Part shown: positions 44,138 to 53,448 of the stretch, in pieces
Numbering within the stretch: the first letter of the stretch is position 1
Layout: the number at the start of each line of letters is the position of its first letter
From: Peronospora farinosa
Lineage: Eukaryota > Oomycota > Peronosporomycetes > Peronosporales > Peronosporaceae
Assembly: GCA_947646735.1 (NCBI GenBank)
Contig: CANTFK010000054.1
Location: forward strand, 62,001-126,000
Length of the DNA stretch: 64,000 nucleotides
Reading direction: 5' to 3'
The notes under the pieces: model-generated
Told to the model about the DNA's origin: nothing
The model's database searches: none
Seen by the model: the letters and a program-made list of their open reading frames with translations, nothing else
Position numbers and translations under genes: made by a program

Positions 44138-44735
44138 TGTAGACGGGCACTTCTACGAAGTTGCCTCGTGCTACTAGCACACACCCTATGCACAAGCGAG
44201 GAAGCGGTTAGACCGTCTTACCTTCGCGTGCGAGGGTGGTTGGGAGGTTGGTCGACTGCTTAAGCAGTCGTTCCATCAGTTGCCTCTCGCTTAAGCGAGA
44301 GTGCAACGAACTTCTTAACAAGAAGGCACCGACGTCACGCAGAAGCTTTTAAACTTCTCGTGCGTGTTGCGTTTGTTTAAGTAAATTCAAGACTGAGCTA
44401 CATTTAAATAATTATAACTAAATATATACTTAATTACTGATTGGCTATATATATATAGAGATCGGATACGCGACTCTTTAGAAGCGTATCCTGTCGCATG
44501 ATCTTAAATCTAGATTTAAGATCGCAACTGACGTCGTTCTGAGACGTCGCGACGCCTAGCTTCAACTAGCGTCATCCCTTCTCATGTGAATCCATAAATG
44601 GATATCACATTCACGAGAGTGGATCACATCTGTGTATCGCACCCAAGTGACAGGTCAAAAGTAATCATGGATACTTTTAGACCAAACATTAAGTATATTA
44701 CTTAAAGTTTACGTGTAACTAGATGCCCTGTTACA
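44138..44735 (-). repeat. Gypsy-1 5' LTR
   Basis: 598 bp, direct repeat of 36653-37252, including the hairpin series. It starts TGTAGACG and ends TGTTACA on the plus strand. Confidence 0.95.
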
Positions 44736-44740
44736 GTATA

Positions 44741-44790
44741 ACCCTTGCCTTCAACACCTTGCAACCTGTCAAAAAACGATCGTTTCTAAC
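44741..44790 (-). repeat. Copia-1 3' LTR, second part
   Basis: Continues the LTR broken at 36652; matches 50851-50900. Ends in TTTCTAAC next to the internal region. Confidence 0.88.
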
Positions 44791-45072
44791 CACTGCATCC
44801 TGGTAGGTCTTCAACTTGAGCATCGTTCGCAGGTCTTCCATTCTTGGTGTAACGCTTTGGTCAACATGTCCGCCATCATGTCCTCAGACTTGATATATCT
44901 TGGTTGCACGACACCTTCACGCACAAGGTGGAGTATGAACTTGAAACGGATGTCCACATGCTTCGCGCTTGAGGTACTATTCTCGGACTCAAGTAAATTG
45001 ATTGCCGCTTGGTTGTCAACCCAGATCGGCATGGGCTCGCTTACCTTCAGCTTCAATTCGCCGAGTAGTTCC

Positions 45073-46255
45073 TGTGGAAGAGCGGATGAACAAATTTCGT
45101 GGAGTAAAGATCGCGATCCAAGTTATGTGGACCACACACCCGGGATCGATCGCGATCTAAGGTAAAGCGCGATCCGACTCAGAACCGCGATCCAAAGCTG
45201 AACGCGATCCAAGGTAAACCGCGATTCGACTCAGAACCTCGATCCAAAGCTGAGCGCGATCCAAGGTAGACTGCGATCCAAGGTAGACCGCGATCCAAGG
45301 TAGACCGCGATCCGACTCAGAATCGCGATCCAAGGTTGAGCGCGATCCGACTCAGAACCGCGATCCAAGGCTGAACGCGATCCATGGTAGACCGCGATCC
45401 GACTCAGATCGCGATCCGACTCAGAACCGCGATCCAAGGCTGAACGCGATCCATGGTAGACCGCGATCCGACTCAGAAGCGCGATCCAACCTAGATCGCG
45501 ATTCAACTCACAAGTATTACGCATTATGGATCGACCGCGATCCTGAGCTGATACGCGATCTGATTCAGATCGCGATCCAAGGATAAGGCAAGATCGCCGA
45601 TGGATCGGGATGGCAAAGGCATTTGGGGTGGACCACATATCGAGATCTGATTTTTTCTGAAAGGGTGACACGTGGTGATAGATCCTGGACTACAGATAGG
45701 CAGAATCGTAGGTTTCGACTTTTGATTGGTTAACACTAAATAGAGTTCAATTTTACTTCTAATACACGTGTCGAATTCTCTTCCTAGCTGGATTCTTGGC
45801 CACCCGACGTCTCGAGGAAGCCTACACACTACGCAAGTCATATCCCTGGATTATTTGGCCAGGGATTGCAAGAACTCTCAACACAACTCAACTGCGATCG
45901 GACGCAGATAAAACACGTAGGGCAAGGCGAAGCAAGTGCAGGACGGATCAAGTGGTCAGAAGATTCAAGCTTCGTTTTATTGGATAACCGTGATCGATTG
46001 GGAAGATCACACCAAGTACTCGGTTTATCTTGTGAAAATTTCCACAAGATAACCAAACCTCCTATCCCTAACCCAATTAGGATCAACATCGACTCAAGTC
46101 CACCGAGAAGAGAGCAACCCGCCCTACCGACGGGTACACAAGGTGAGGAAGACTTTATACACGAAATCGGGGTACCCCCTCCGTTAGTCGGTCGTCCGGG
46201 CGCCAGTGGAGAGTTGGAATCGCATCAGCAATTTTGCGAATCCCACTCCACCACA
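45073..46255 (+). mobile_element. Element X1: 1183-bp TG..CA insertion with minisatellite, probably a solo LTR
   Basis: It starts TGTGG and ends CCACA, flanked by TTCC on both sides (45069-45072, 46256-46259). It holds no coding domain. The first half is a degenerate minisatellite. The second half holds CCGACGGGTACACAAGGTGA, also present in X2. No internal direct terminal repeats were seen, so a solo LTR or a small non-autonomous LTR element fits best. Orientation is arbitrary. Confidence 0.75.
45105..45600. repeat. Degenerate minisatellite inside X1
   Basis: Some 30 occurrences of CGCGATCC alternating with the fillers AAGGTAGAC, AAGGCTGAA and GACTCAGAA, with larger blocks of about 60 bp repeated (45355-45415 and 45425-45480). 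Confidence 0.88.
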
Positions 46256-46377
46256 TTCCCGTAGGCCCAATAATTCACGTCCCGCTTGTGACGCAGAGAT
46301 GAACTCCGCTTGCATCGTGCTCAACGACACCCCAGACTGCTTCTTGCACGTCCACATCACGACGTCTTCGTCCATAG

Positions 46378-47915
46378 TTAGGACACACCCGGAGACTGAC
46401 TTGCGATCAGACTTGTCGGCAGCGAAATCGGCATCGCTCTAACATTCGACTCGGACATCATTGGATATAGATCCGACACCATTTTGAGGTGCAACTTCAA
46501 TCCCTTCGACATCTTCAAGTATCTTGCAATACGTTTTGCGATCTTCCAGTCCTTTGTCTTAGGCTTGTGTGTCTGTCTAGTTGCCTTGTAAAGAGAAAGG
46601 CAGATATCAGGACGCGTGCACCTTGCTATCCACAGCAGGCTACCAACCAGCGACTGGAACGACTTCACACTTGGCTCTCCCTTTGTACCTTTTGCAGGAA
46701 GGCATTCCACAATGTCCTCGTCTTCTGCATTCCACTCGTCCCTGATTGGGGTCCTCACCCCATTAGCTGAATCCAGTCCGAACTCCTTTAACAGGAGGCC
46801 GATCATGACTTCTTGGTCCAGAACGTATCCTGTCACGTCGTTCAAATTGATTCGTAAATCAAGAAACTTGTTGGCGACGCCTAGGTTCTTGATATACAGC
46901 GAGCTCATCTCCATGAAAAATTCATCCACGGCCCCTTGTTTAGTCCCTTTGACCAATAGGTCGTCCACGTAGACGCCAACCACCGTGCACGTCTCACCCT
47001 TGTACTTGTAGTACAGGCACATATCCGTGGTGCATTGCTGAAAACCACCTTGACGTAGCTTTAGATCAAGTAACTTACTCCAGAGCCTTCTAGCCTGCTT
47101 GATGCCGTACAGTGACTTCTTCAACAGGAGGACCAGGACACTTGATGTTCGCACGCCGTGCGACTTAAGCTCTTGGTCACTTAAAACCATGCCCTTGAGC
47201 ACCTTCATGTAGATGTCAAGGTGCTCCTCCTTTCACCCTTGACGTAGGCATTGGGCACGTCACCATGTCGGGCAGGCACGTTTCAACGCCTGGAGAGCAC
47301 CAAAATCAACTTTACCGTTCCCAAATCCATGACGGCAACAAACGTGAGGGTATAATCAACACCAAACACTTGCTCGTTCCCACAGACCACCAGGCGAGCC
47401 TTGTACCTCTCTACGTCCCCGTTTGCATCGGTCTTGGTCTTATAGACTCACTTGTTGTGCAAGACGTGTGCTCCTTTTGGTGATAGTACAACCGTCCACA
47501 CACCGTTTGACTTCAAAGCATCCAGCTCTTCACTCATAGCCGTGGTCCATTTCTGGCGATCACCACTTCGGATGGCTTCACCATAATGCTTTGGATCTTG
47601 AGTGATGACTGCATTCACGACATCCTGTCGTTCAGCAGGTCCTTCACAAACAGCTTCCTTAGCACGTCTGCTCGTTGACCTTGTGCCGTGTCGCTCCCTA
47701 GTCCATCCGGACTTACGGCCACTTCGGGCTTGTGCCGCCCGTTTCTTGACACTTGAAGGTACTTGAACCTTCGGTTGATCATTGTTTGTTATCTCCTCCT
47801 GATGTTCAATCCTTTCGGTGTACGAGTCGTCTTGGCCGTTACGCCCATCCGACAGTGCTTCGATGTTGCGTACGTGCTGCGTTACCACGACCACCTTGTC
47901 CTTGGGGATGTACAC
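46378..47915 (-). pseudogene. Copia-1 reverse transcriptase
   Basis: From right: 47915-47448 holds the RT entry (HYGEAIRSGDRQKWTTAMSE, LKSNGVWTVV) after a Lys/Arg-rich linker, ending at a stop. 47208-46378 holds LLKKSLYGIKQARRLWSKLL, VVGVYVDDLLVKG (catalytic YVDD) and SLVGSLLWIARCTRPDI. The piece between 47209 and 47447 is frameshifted. Confidence 0.9.
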
Positions 47916-47978
47916 TTTGTATCCCTTAGTCTCATCACTCTTTCCAATTATGATGGCCGCCTTCCCTCGCTTTCCAAG

Positions 47979-48845
47979 TTATTTGTTCCTTGCATTAACG
48001 TGTACCGTGCACGTGGAGCCGAACACCACGATGTCGTTCAGGTTTGGCACTTTCGAGGTCAGAAATTCCATTGGAGACACCCCACCTGGATTCGACTTGG
48101 TCCTGCTTCTGTTGAGTATGTATGTTGCATACTCAGCAGCGTCGCCCCAGAAATGCAAAGGCAGGTTTGAAGCAAACACCAAGCTTCGGACCATGTTTAT
48201 AATTGTCCGATGCATCCGTTCAGCCTTGCCGTTACTTGCCTGATTTCTGGCTTCACTGACTTAACGCGAGACTCCAGTCGTCTTACAAAACACGTCCAAG
48301 GTCTTGTATTCACCACCTCCGTCCGTGCGTCGTACGTGGATACTGCAATAGAACTCTCGTTCAAAGCTCACCAGGAAGTGCTTGAACTTGAGGGCAGCAG
48401 CATACTTAGATCTGGCCAAGAACACACGGCAATATTTTGACCTGTGGTCAATGAAATTGACCAGGTAAAGGTTACCCAGACGATCCATTGGAGTCATCGG
48501 GCCCTTGAGGTCGGAGCAAATTACTCCACCGATCACATCGATGGGAGAATTTTGGCCTGAGTATTTCCTTGACTGTGATGCCTTGGTTTGCTTGCCTTGT
48601 GCACAGGCCAATGAATGCATGCGCCTCGTGTCAGTCAACCTGGTACCAGATTCCGGGTCTTTGGCCATCTTGATGATCGTGTCGTAACACAGGTGACCCA
48701 AGTGACGATAAAACTGCATCAAGGTACCACTCTGAACATCCGAATCGGATTTATATTCAGGTGAATTGATCGCAGCCGTCATCTCCCTTGGTGGTAAATG
48801 TGAGGTCTTGTTGCATGGTCCTGTCATAGCACATTGTTGTTGCAA
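47979..48845 (-). pseudogene. Copia-1 integrase
   Basis: 48845-48261 has the GAG-pre-integrase His/Cys part (LMQFYRHLGHLCYDTI, MHSLACAQGKQ), then CSDLKGPM (Asp) and RRTDGGGEYKTLD (Asp). A stop after GVSR breaks the frame. The continuation at 48215-47979 has HRTIINMVRSLV, LPLHFWGDAAEYATYILN and VFGSTCTVHV. Confidence 0.9.
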
Positions 48846-50609
48846 CCCACATCTATAATTGGTGCACCTCCAAATTCAGAGGTTAACACACGTCTCCCTC
48901 CTCGGTACTCAAGTACACATCCTTTAGCGTCGAGCTTACCATACGAGATGATGTTTCGCTCGAGGTTCGCGGCGTACTGTACATCGAGGAGTCGGATAGT
49001 ATTCTCAACCCCAAGTGCAACAACTTCAATGTTGACACTCCCTTGCTTGGTAATCCGGAGCACACCTCCATCTGTTGCAGCTGTCAAGCATTCGTTTCGA
49101 TAGTTGCTCGGGTTGACGAGCAGAAAAAAGTCATTGACAAGGTGTCTGCTCAAACCACTGTCGAGGATCCAGTGATTGTCTTGGAGACGATCACCATTGT
49201 CGATCGCAAATGTGAAACTTGGTCTTGGGACCTTGGACATCTGTCTCTTGGGGAACATCGACTTGATATGTCCCACCTCGCCGCACCTGTAGCACGTCCG
49301 TTGGTCATTGTCATTCGATTCATTCAGCACCTTGTGCTTGACCTTGTCTCTTGGCTCCTTCCTTGGTTCAACAGCATTGACCACGTCACGTCCGAGATGC
49401 TTCGCGTGATTGTCAATCTCCGTTGACTGGGCGAACTGTGCCAATTCCTCGGCTTGGCGCAAGAAGTCGGTTCGATGAATGTCCAGCCTGGACATCATGG
49501 TCATTCGCATATGCGGGTCCGCGTAATGGACGATGTTATCCAACTCCAGGGTATCCGCCCCTCCGCAAGCATCACTGGCTGCCGTCAGGTACAGGAAATG
49601 GTCCGTCCAACTTTTGTGAGGTGCCTTGGGAGCCGTAAACAATTTCATGCTTTGGGCAGGCGTGATTTTGGTGCTGAAGGTTTGAAGTAGCCTTTGCATA
49701 GCATTCTCCAGGGTTTGACTTTCACACCACCAAGTCTCCACTTGACGACAATAGTACGTCTGTGCCTTACCGGCCAGGTGTTGTCCTAAGACATCCACCT
49801 TGATGTCTTACGGCCACTTGAATCCACACGTACGCTCGGCAAAGCCAACTTGACGCACAAATTCCTTGCCCCATCCAAGGAAATTACTACAAAGGCCATG
49901 GTATAGTTCCTTCCCATTAAAAAGGTTGCAGTGCAAGCTTCCGATGGTGCGCGTCTGGCATCCCCACAACCTGTTGTCCCAGGTTGGCATGCATCACGTT
50001 CGGCATACCCGCGCCGGGGTAATATCCTGGCACCCCTGCCATAAAATGTGCAGGTCTGGTGCTTGTCCCATGTTGCGGTCTGCTGCAAACATGGCCTGCT
50101 CGATGATTTGCATCATCAGCTTCTGGTGCTTGTCCCATGTTGCGGTCTGCTGCAACATGGCCTGCTCGATGATTTGCATCATCAGCTCTGGTGCTTGTCC
50201 TATGTTGCGGTCTGCTGCAACATGGCCTGCTCGATGATTTGCATCATCAGCTTCGTAGTGTCGCCTGGCTCCAAAGTACGTAGCCGGCGACACGTCGTTC
50301 GGTGACTCCTTCCGGGGAGGGATAAGTTCCAAAGCCTGGATGTTCATCCCTCCACCCGCTCCCAGAGCCGAACCAAAGACACTTGACTCCGCAGTCTTTT
50401 CTGTGTCCACCGGCATGCTCTTTCTGGGAGACCTCCATCCGATTCAGCCGATCAGATAGGTCTCCGAGCATGGCAAGCACCTTGCCCAGCGCCGCATCAG
50501 GCACTTCCGACTTTTCTTCGAGGTGTTCGTCGTTAACCCGATAAGGGTCGCCGACTGCCACGTTAGGAATAGCCTGTTTGGGCTTGCCCACAACACGTTC
50601 CGTTGGGCT
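48824..50609 (-). pseudogene. Copia-1 gag and protease
   Basis: 50609-50247 holds the start (MSPTERVVGKP) and a possible coiled region. 50416-49786 includes a triplicated segment. 49798-48824 is the capsid, followed by a knuckle CYRCGEVGHIKSMFP with Phe in place of the last Cys, and WILDSGLSRHLV of the protease (DSG-Ala changed to Leu). Confidence 0.85.
50053..50252. repeat. Three tandem 65-67 bp repeats in Copia-1 gag
   Basis: Units begin TCTGGTGCTTGTCC and end TTTGCATCATCAGC, at about 50053, 50120 and 50185. On the coding strand each gives about 22 residues starting LMMQIIEQAM. Unit lengths that are not all multiples of three break the frame. Confidence 0.9.
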
Positions 50610-50616
50610 CATAACC
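50601..50616 (-). promoter_or_regulatory. Copia-1 primer binding site, half-tRNA-iMet type
   Basis: Minus strand GGTTATGAGCCCAACG directly after the 5' LTR end. This is complementary to the anticodon arm of initiator tRNA-Met (GGGCUCAUAACC), as in Drosophila copia and yeast Ty5, which are primed by a 5' half of that tRNA. Confidence 0.8.
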
Positions 50617-50901
50617 TGTAAGAGTGGAGTGAAGTAGTGGTGCACTTGTGCACGTAGAGGTAGAAGTAAAAGTGAAATATATTAAGCATTAACTACTCTC
50701 CTTCGCTAGTGCTTTAACATGTACGATAGAGTCAACTGCGACTATACCATGTCTAGTCTGTAGTCTACATCTATCCCGCTTCTCCACATCTGTTAAGATG
50801 TCACAACATTAGCCTTCGGGTGCGGTCGCAACTTACCGGCACAGGGTATGACCCTTGCCTTCAACACCTTGCAATCTGTCAAAAAACGATCGTTTCTAAC
50901 A
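50617..50901 (-). repeat. Copia-1 5' LTR
   Basis: 285 bp, TG..CA, about 96% identical by eye to the split left LTR. Confidence 0.93.
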
Positions 50902-51024
50902 TGTGTAGTGCCGTTAAACATATTTTCTACATAGTAAACAGACGAAAATAGTGAATGTACTTGCTTGAATCATTGGAGTAAATGGAACGATCAGGTGGTT
51001 TTGAGCTCAGCCCTTGCGAAGAAC

Positions 51025-51440
51025 ACACTTACATGAAATGTCAATAAACATATTATTATAGCTAATAATATTGGACAGTATGACATTTTCCTCCAATATT
51101 GTCTCGCATCTTTTTGAAGTTGGAGATGCCCTCTAACTGGTTGATATACGCCATTATATCAACCAGGGCGCTGGCCAATATCGATGGACGCGCGCAATGA
51201 ATGGAGGGTAAGTTGTCAACATACATAGTTGTAGTTTACTATAGTTAAGACAAGATTATAACAGATTAGTTTTATTAGATAGTTTAACTATATTTAATAC
51301 AGTTCTCGTTTTCTTTCTCAACTAAGCACTTGTTTAGATAATAAGCTTCCTCTGTCTCTGTGAAATAGAGATTTTGAGGAACCTGCTTTCACTGTCATCA
51401 GTGAAAGCAGACTATACTGTTATCATAGTGCCCCATTACA
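51025..51440 (+). repeat. Gypsy family B LTR, plus orientation, 5' end missing
   Basis: 416 bp, ending CCCCATTACA. It is the near-perfect inverted copy of 51579-52006. It lacks the first 30 or so bases of the LTR. Hairpins inside include 51137-51166 (12-bp stem) and 51383-51410 (12-bp stem). Confidence 0.88.
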
Positions 51441-51578
51441 CCTGGTAGCACTTCGTGGTTTGCTCAGCGACCACCGCACCATCCGCTATAGAATCAGCGG
51501 ATGAATAACGTCATCACGCAACGCGTGATGACTTCCGCCATTTAAGTGATCTCGAATGGGAATGCGTTTTAGCATATG
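51441..51578 (+). other. Start of a family B Gypsy internal region
   Basis: 138 bp, about 75-80% similar by eye to 60093-60230, the leader before gag of Gypsy-3. It holds a 10-bp-stem hairpin at 51510-51532. It is cut by the LTR at 51579 just after the leader. Confidence 0.7.
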
Positions 51579-52037
51579 TGTCATAGGGCACCCTCCGACT
51601 ATACTGATAACAGTATAGTCTATTTTCACTGATGACAGTGAAAGCAGGTGCCTCAATTACATCACGTACAATTAAGCAGAGGAAGCTTATCAACTTAACA
51701 AGTGCTTAGTTGAGAAGGAAAACGAGAACTGTATTAAATATAGTTAAACTATCTAATAAAACTAATCTGTTATAATCTTGTCTTAACTATAGTAAACTAC
51801 AACTATGTATGTTGACAACTTACCCTCCATTCATTGCGCGCGTCCATCGATATTGGCCAGCGCCCTGGTTGATATAATGGCGTATATCAACCAGTTAGAG
51901 GGCATCTCCAACTTCAAAAAGATGCGAGACAATATTGGAGGAAAATGTCATACTGTCCAATATTATTAGCTATAATAATATGTTTATTGACATTTCATGT
52001 AAGTGTCAATATTATATAACGGACTCACCCCATTACA
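51579..52037 (-). repeat. Gypsy-2 3' LTR (family B)
   Basis: 459 bp. On the minus strand it begins TGTAATGGGG and ends in CCTATGACA. A purine tract (minus strand GAGGAGGGAGGATGT) lies directly upstream, at 52038-52052, which marks this as the 3' LTR of the minus-strand element to the right. Confidence 0.85.
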
Positions 52038-52135
52038 ACATCCTCCCTCCTCAATCAATAGTCACATTAGTGACTGTTTAGTGACTATGGGAAGGGAGCA
52101 CTTGTTGGGTTTTTTATTCTAGTAACTGCAACGCA

Positions 52136-53448
52136 ATGACCATGTTAATGTGCGTCGCTGCCAAAGGGACAGAGAGCTCGGCTGCATGTCTGTGTGCAGT
52201 TGCTACTGAGGCTTCACAGCCTCAGCCAGCCGACACTGATGTTTCTGCTGGAAGTCAACATCATCCTGCAACGCTTGTTACAGGTTCAAGTGACGCTTCG
52301 CCACGTAAAGATGTTGACCCAGAAGTAGTCGTTGACTACTCTGGTAGGTCGGATGATGCATCCGACTCAAAGCCACTTGTGCCACTCCCGGGCTCGCCCC
52401 GTGGTGATACCTCGTCGTCGAATCTTACGAAGAGGGACCGTGGTATATTAATTGAATCAATGTACCTTGAAATGTTCGGCTCGTCTGATGATACAGACGA
52501 CTTGCCAAACGAGTCGAGGGATAGTGTCTCAGTTGGTGGCGGTAAGGGTGATGTCAGTGCTTCTACTGACATCAATACATTTGGTGCCGTTAATTCTGTT
52601 GACACCAATGCACGTGGTGTCAACAGATGGCTCTTGATCGCAAGCCCTGAATGCTATTGAAGCATCTGTTTGATCTTTGGTCTGGAAAGAACAACGAACG
52701 GCTCACCATACCGTTGTTTGATGCGTCAAAGGTTCACGTCCTTGACGCCAGTGCGAAGAACTTTTGCACTGAGAACGAATATTACATCGATGCATTTCTT
52801 GAACATCGATGGTATGGCCCGCACAAGAAGCGTAAGGCTGACGCGTTCTTCCAATCTTGAAACGCGTTTATCACCAACGTCTTAAACGTTGGGAAAGAGG
52901 CTTGGTTTCAAAGACTTTTTGCTAGCCGCAATAAGTTTGAGAAACGAAGTACGTCCGGTGCATGCTATCGTTTGCACCGGTTATCTAGAGAGGCAGGCCT
53001 GTTATGCCTCTCTTGGGGCGACCCATGCCCGGGGTACCTGAGCACCTCGTCAAGAGCGCCTAAGGAGGCGTACCTCCTTACTGAGTTCTGGTGGAGGGCT
53101 CGCATCTCTTCTGAGATGCGTGAAGGGATTGCTACTTTGCAATTCCTTTACGAGCGCGCTGGGCGCTCGTTTTCCGATGGTCCTTCACCATCGGGCGTCC
53201 CTTGTCGTACTGTTCGACAAGGCCGGGAACGTCGGCCTTCAGTTGGGCTCGAGGCTCCCAGCTATCCGCCGAAGGCGGATAGCCACGCCACCGGACGAGA
53301 TGACTTTTCCGACGTACCTTCACCTCGCAATGATTTAGCAAGCGTTTCACGAGGAAGCACTTCCCACCATGAGATTACACCAGCGGATGCGGTGGTGAAG
53401 GTAAGACCCTGTCCGATTCTTTCATCGGACTTGTCTGCTAAGCTATAA
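52136..53448 (+). CDS. Antisense accessory ORF of Gypsy-2 (broken)
   Basis: Plus-strand ORF starting 98 bp inside the 3' LTR, opposite to pol. The first frame (52136-52660) is Ser/Asp-rich and has VDPEVVVDYSG, like VDEDPSLIVDYNE in the Gypsy-1 antisense ORF. A second frame (52651-52860) gives a folded-looking piece (NEYYIDAFLEHRWYGPHKKR). A third (52972-53448) gives WWRARISSEMREGIATLQFL and a Ser/Pro-rich tail, opposite the chromodomain. No known family. Confidence 0.5.

Larger units (their letters stand above)
36653..44735 (-). mobile_element. Gypsy-1: complete Ty3/Gypsy element with chromodomain
   Basis: 8083 bp, TG..CA LTRs of 600 and 598 bp, perfect 5-bp target duplication GTATA (36648-36652 and 44736-44740). 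Read on the minus strand from right to left: gag, protease, RT, RNase H, integrase, chromodomain. A G-rich polypurine tract abuts the 3' LTR (minus strand AACGGGGGATGG before 37252). An extra ORF lies antisense between the 3' LTR and pol. The LTRs differ at about eight sites or short indels (about 1.2%), so it is young, yet pol already has several stops and shifts. Confidence 0.96.
44811..46375 (-). pseudogene. Copia-1 RNase H, split by insertion
   Basis: Right part (46375-46256): KKQSGVSLSTMQAEFISASQ. Left part (45072-44811): PIWVDNQAAINLLESE, AKHVDIRFKFIL and MMADMLTKAL, the end of a Copia polyprotein. The 1183 bp between them do not belong, and the two parts are in the same frame once these bases and one TTCC are left out. 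Confidence 0.9.
36417..50901 (-). mobile_element. Copia-1: Ty1/Copia LTR retrotransposon, nested with two insertions
   Basis: The element is read on the minus strand. The 5' LTR is at the right (50617-50901). The 3' LTR is at the left and is split in two by Gypsy-1 (36417-36652 plus 44741-44790). Flanks TGTGC and TGTGT are a probable 5-bp duplication with one change. Gene order from right to left is Copia order: gag, protease, integrase, RT, RNase H. The two LTRs differ at about 11 of 285 positions. Every gene has stops or frameshifts, so it is a dead copy. A 1183-bp element is inserted in the RNase H region. Confidence 0.93.

Noticed and set aside
51025..52037. Foldback DNA transposon
   Set aside because: The arms match a Gypsy LTR at 59643-60092 and one carries a polypurine tract, so inverted LTRs explain it better.
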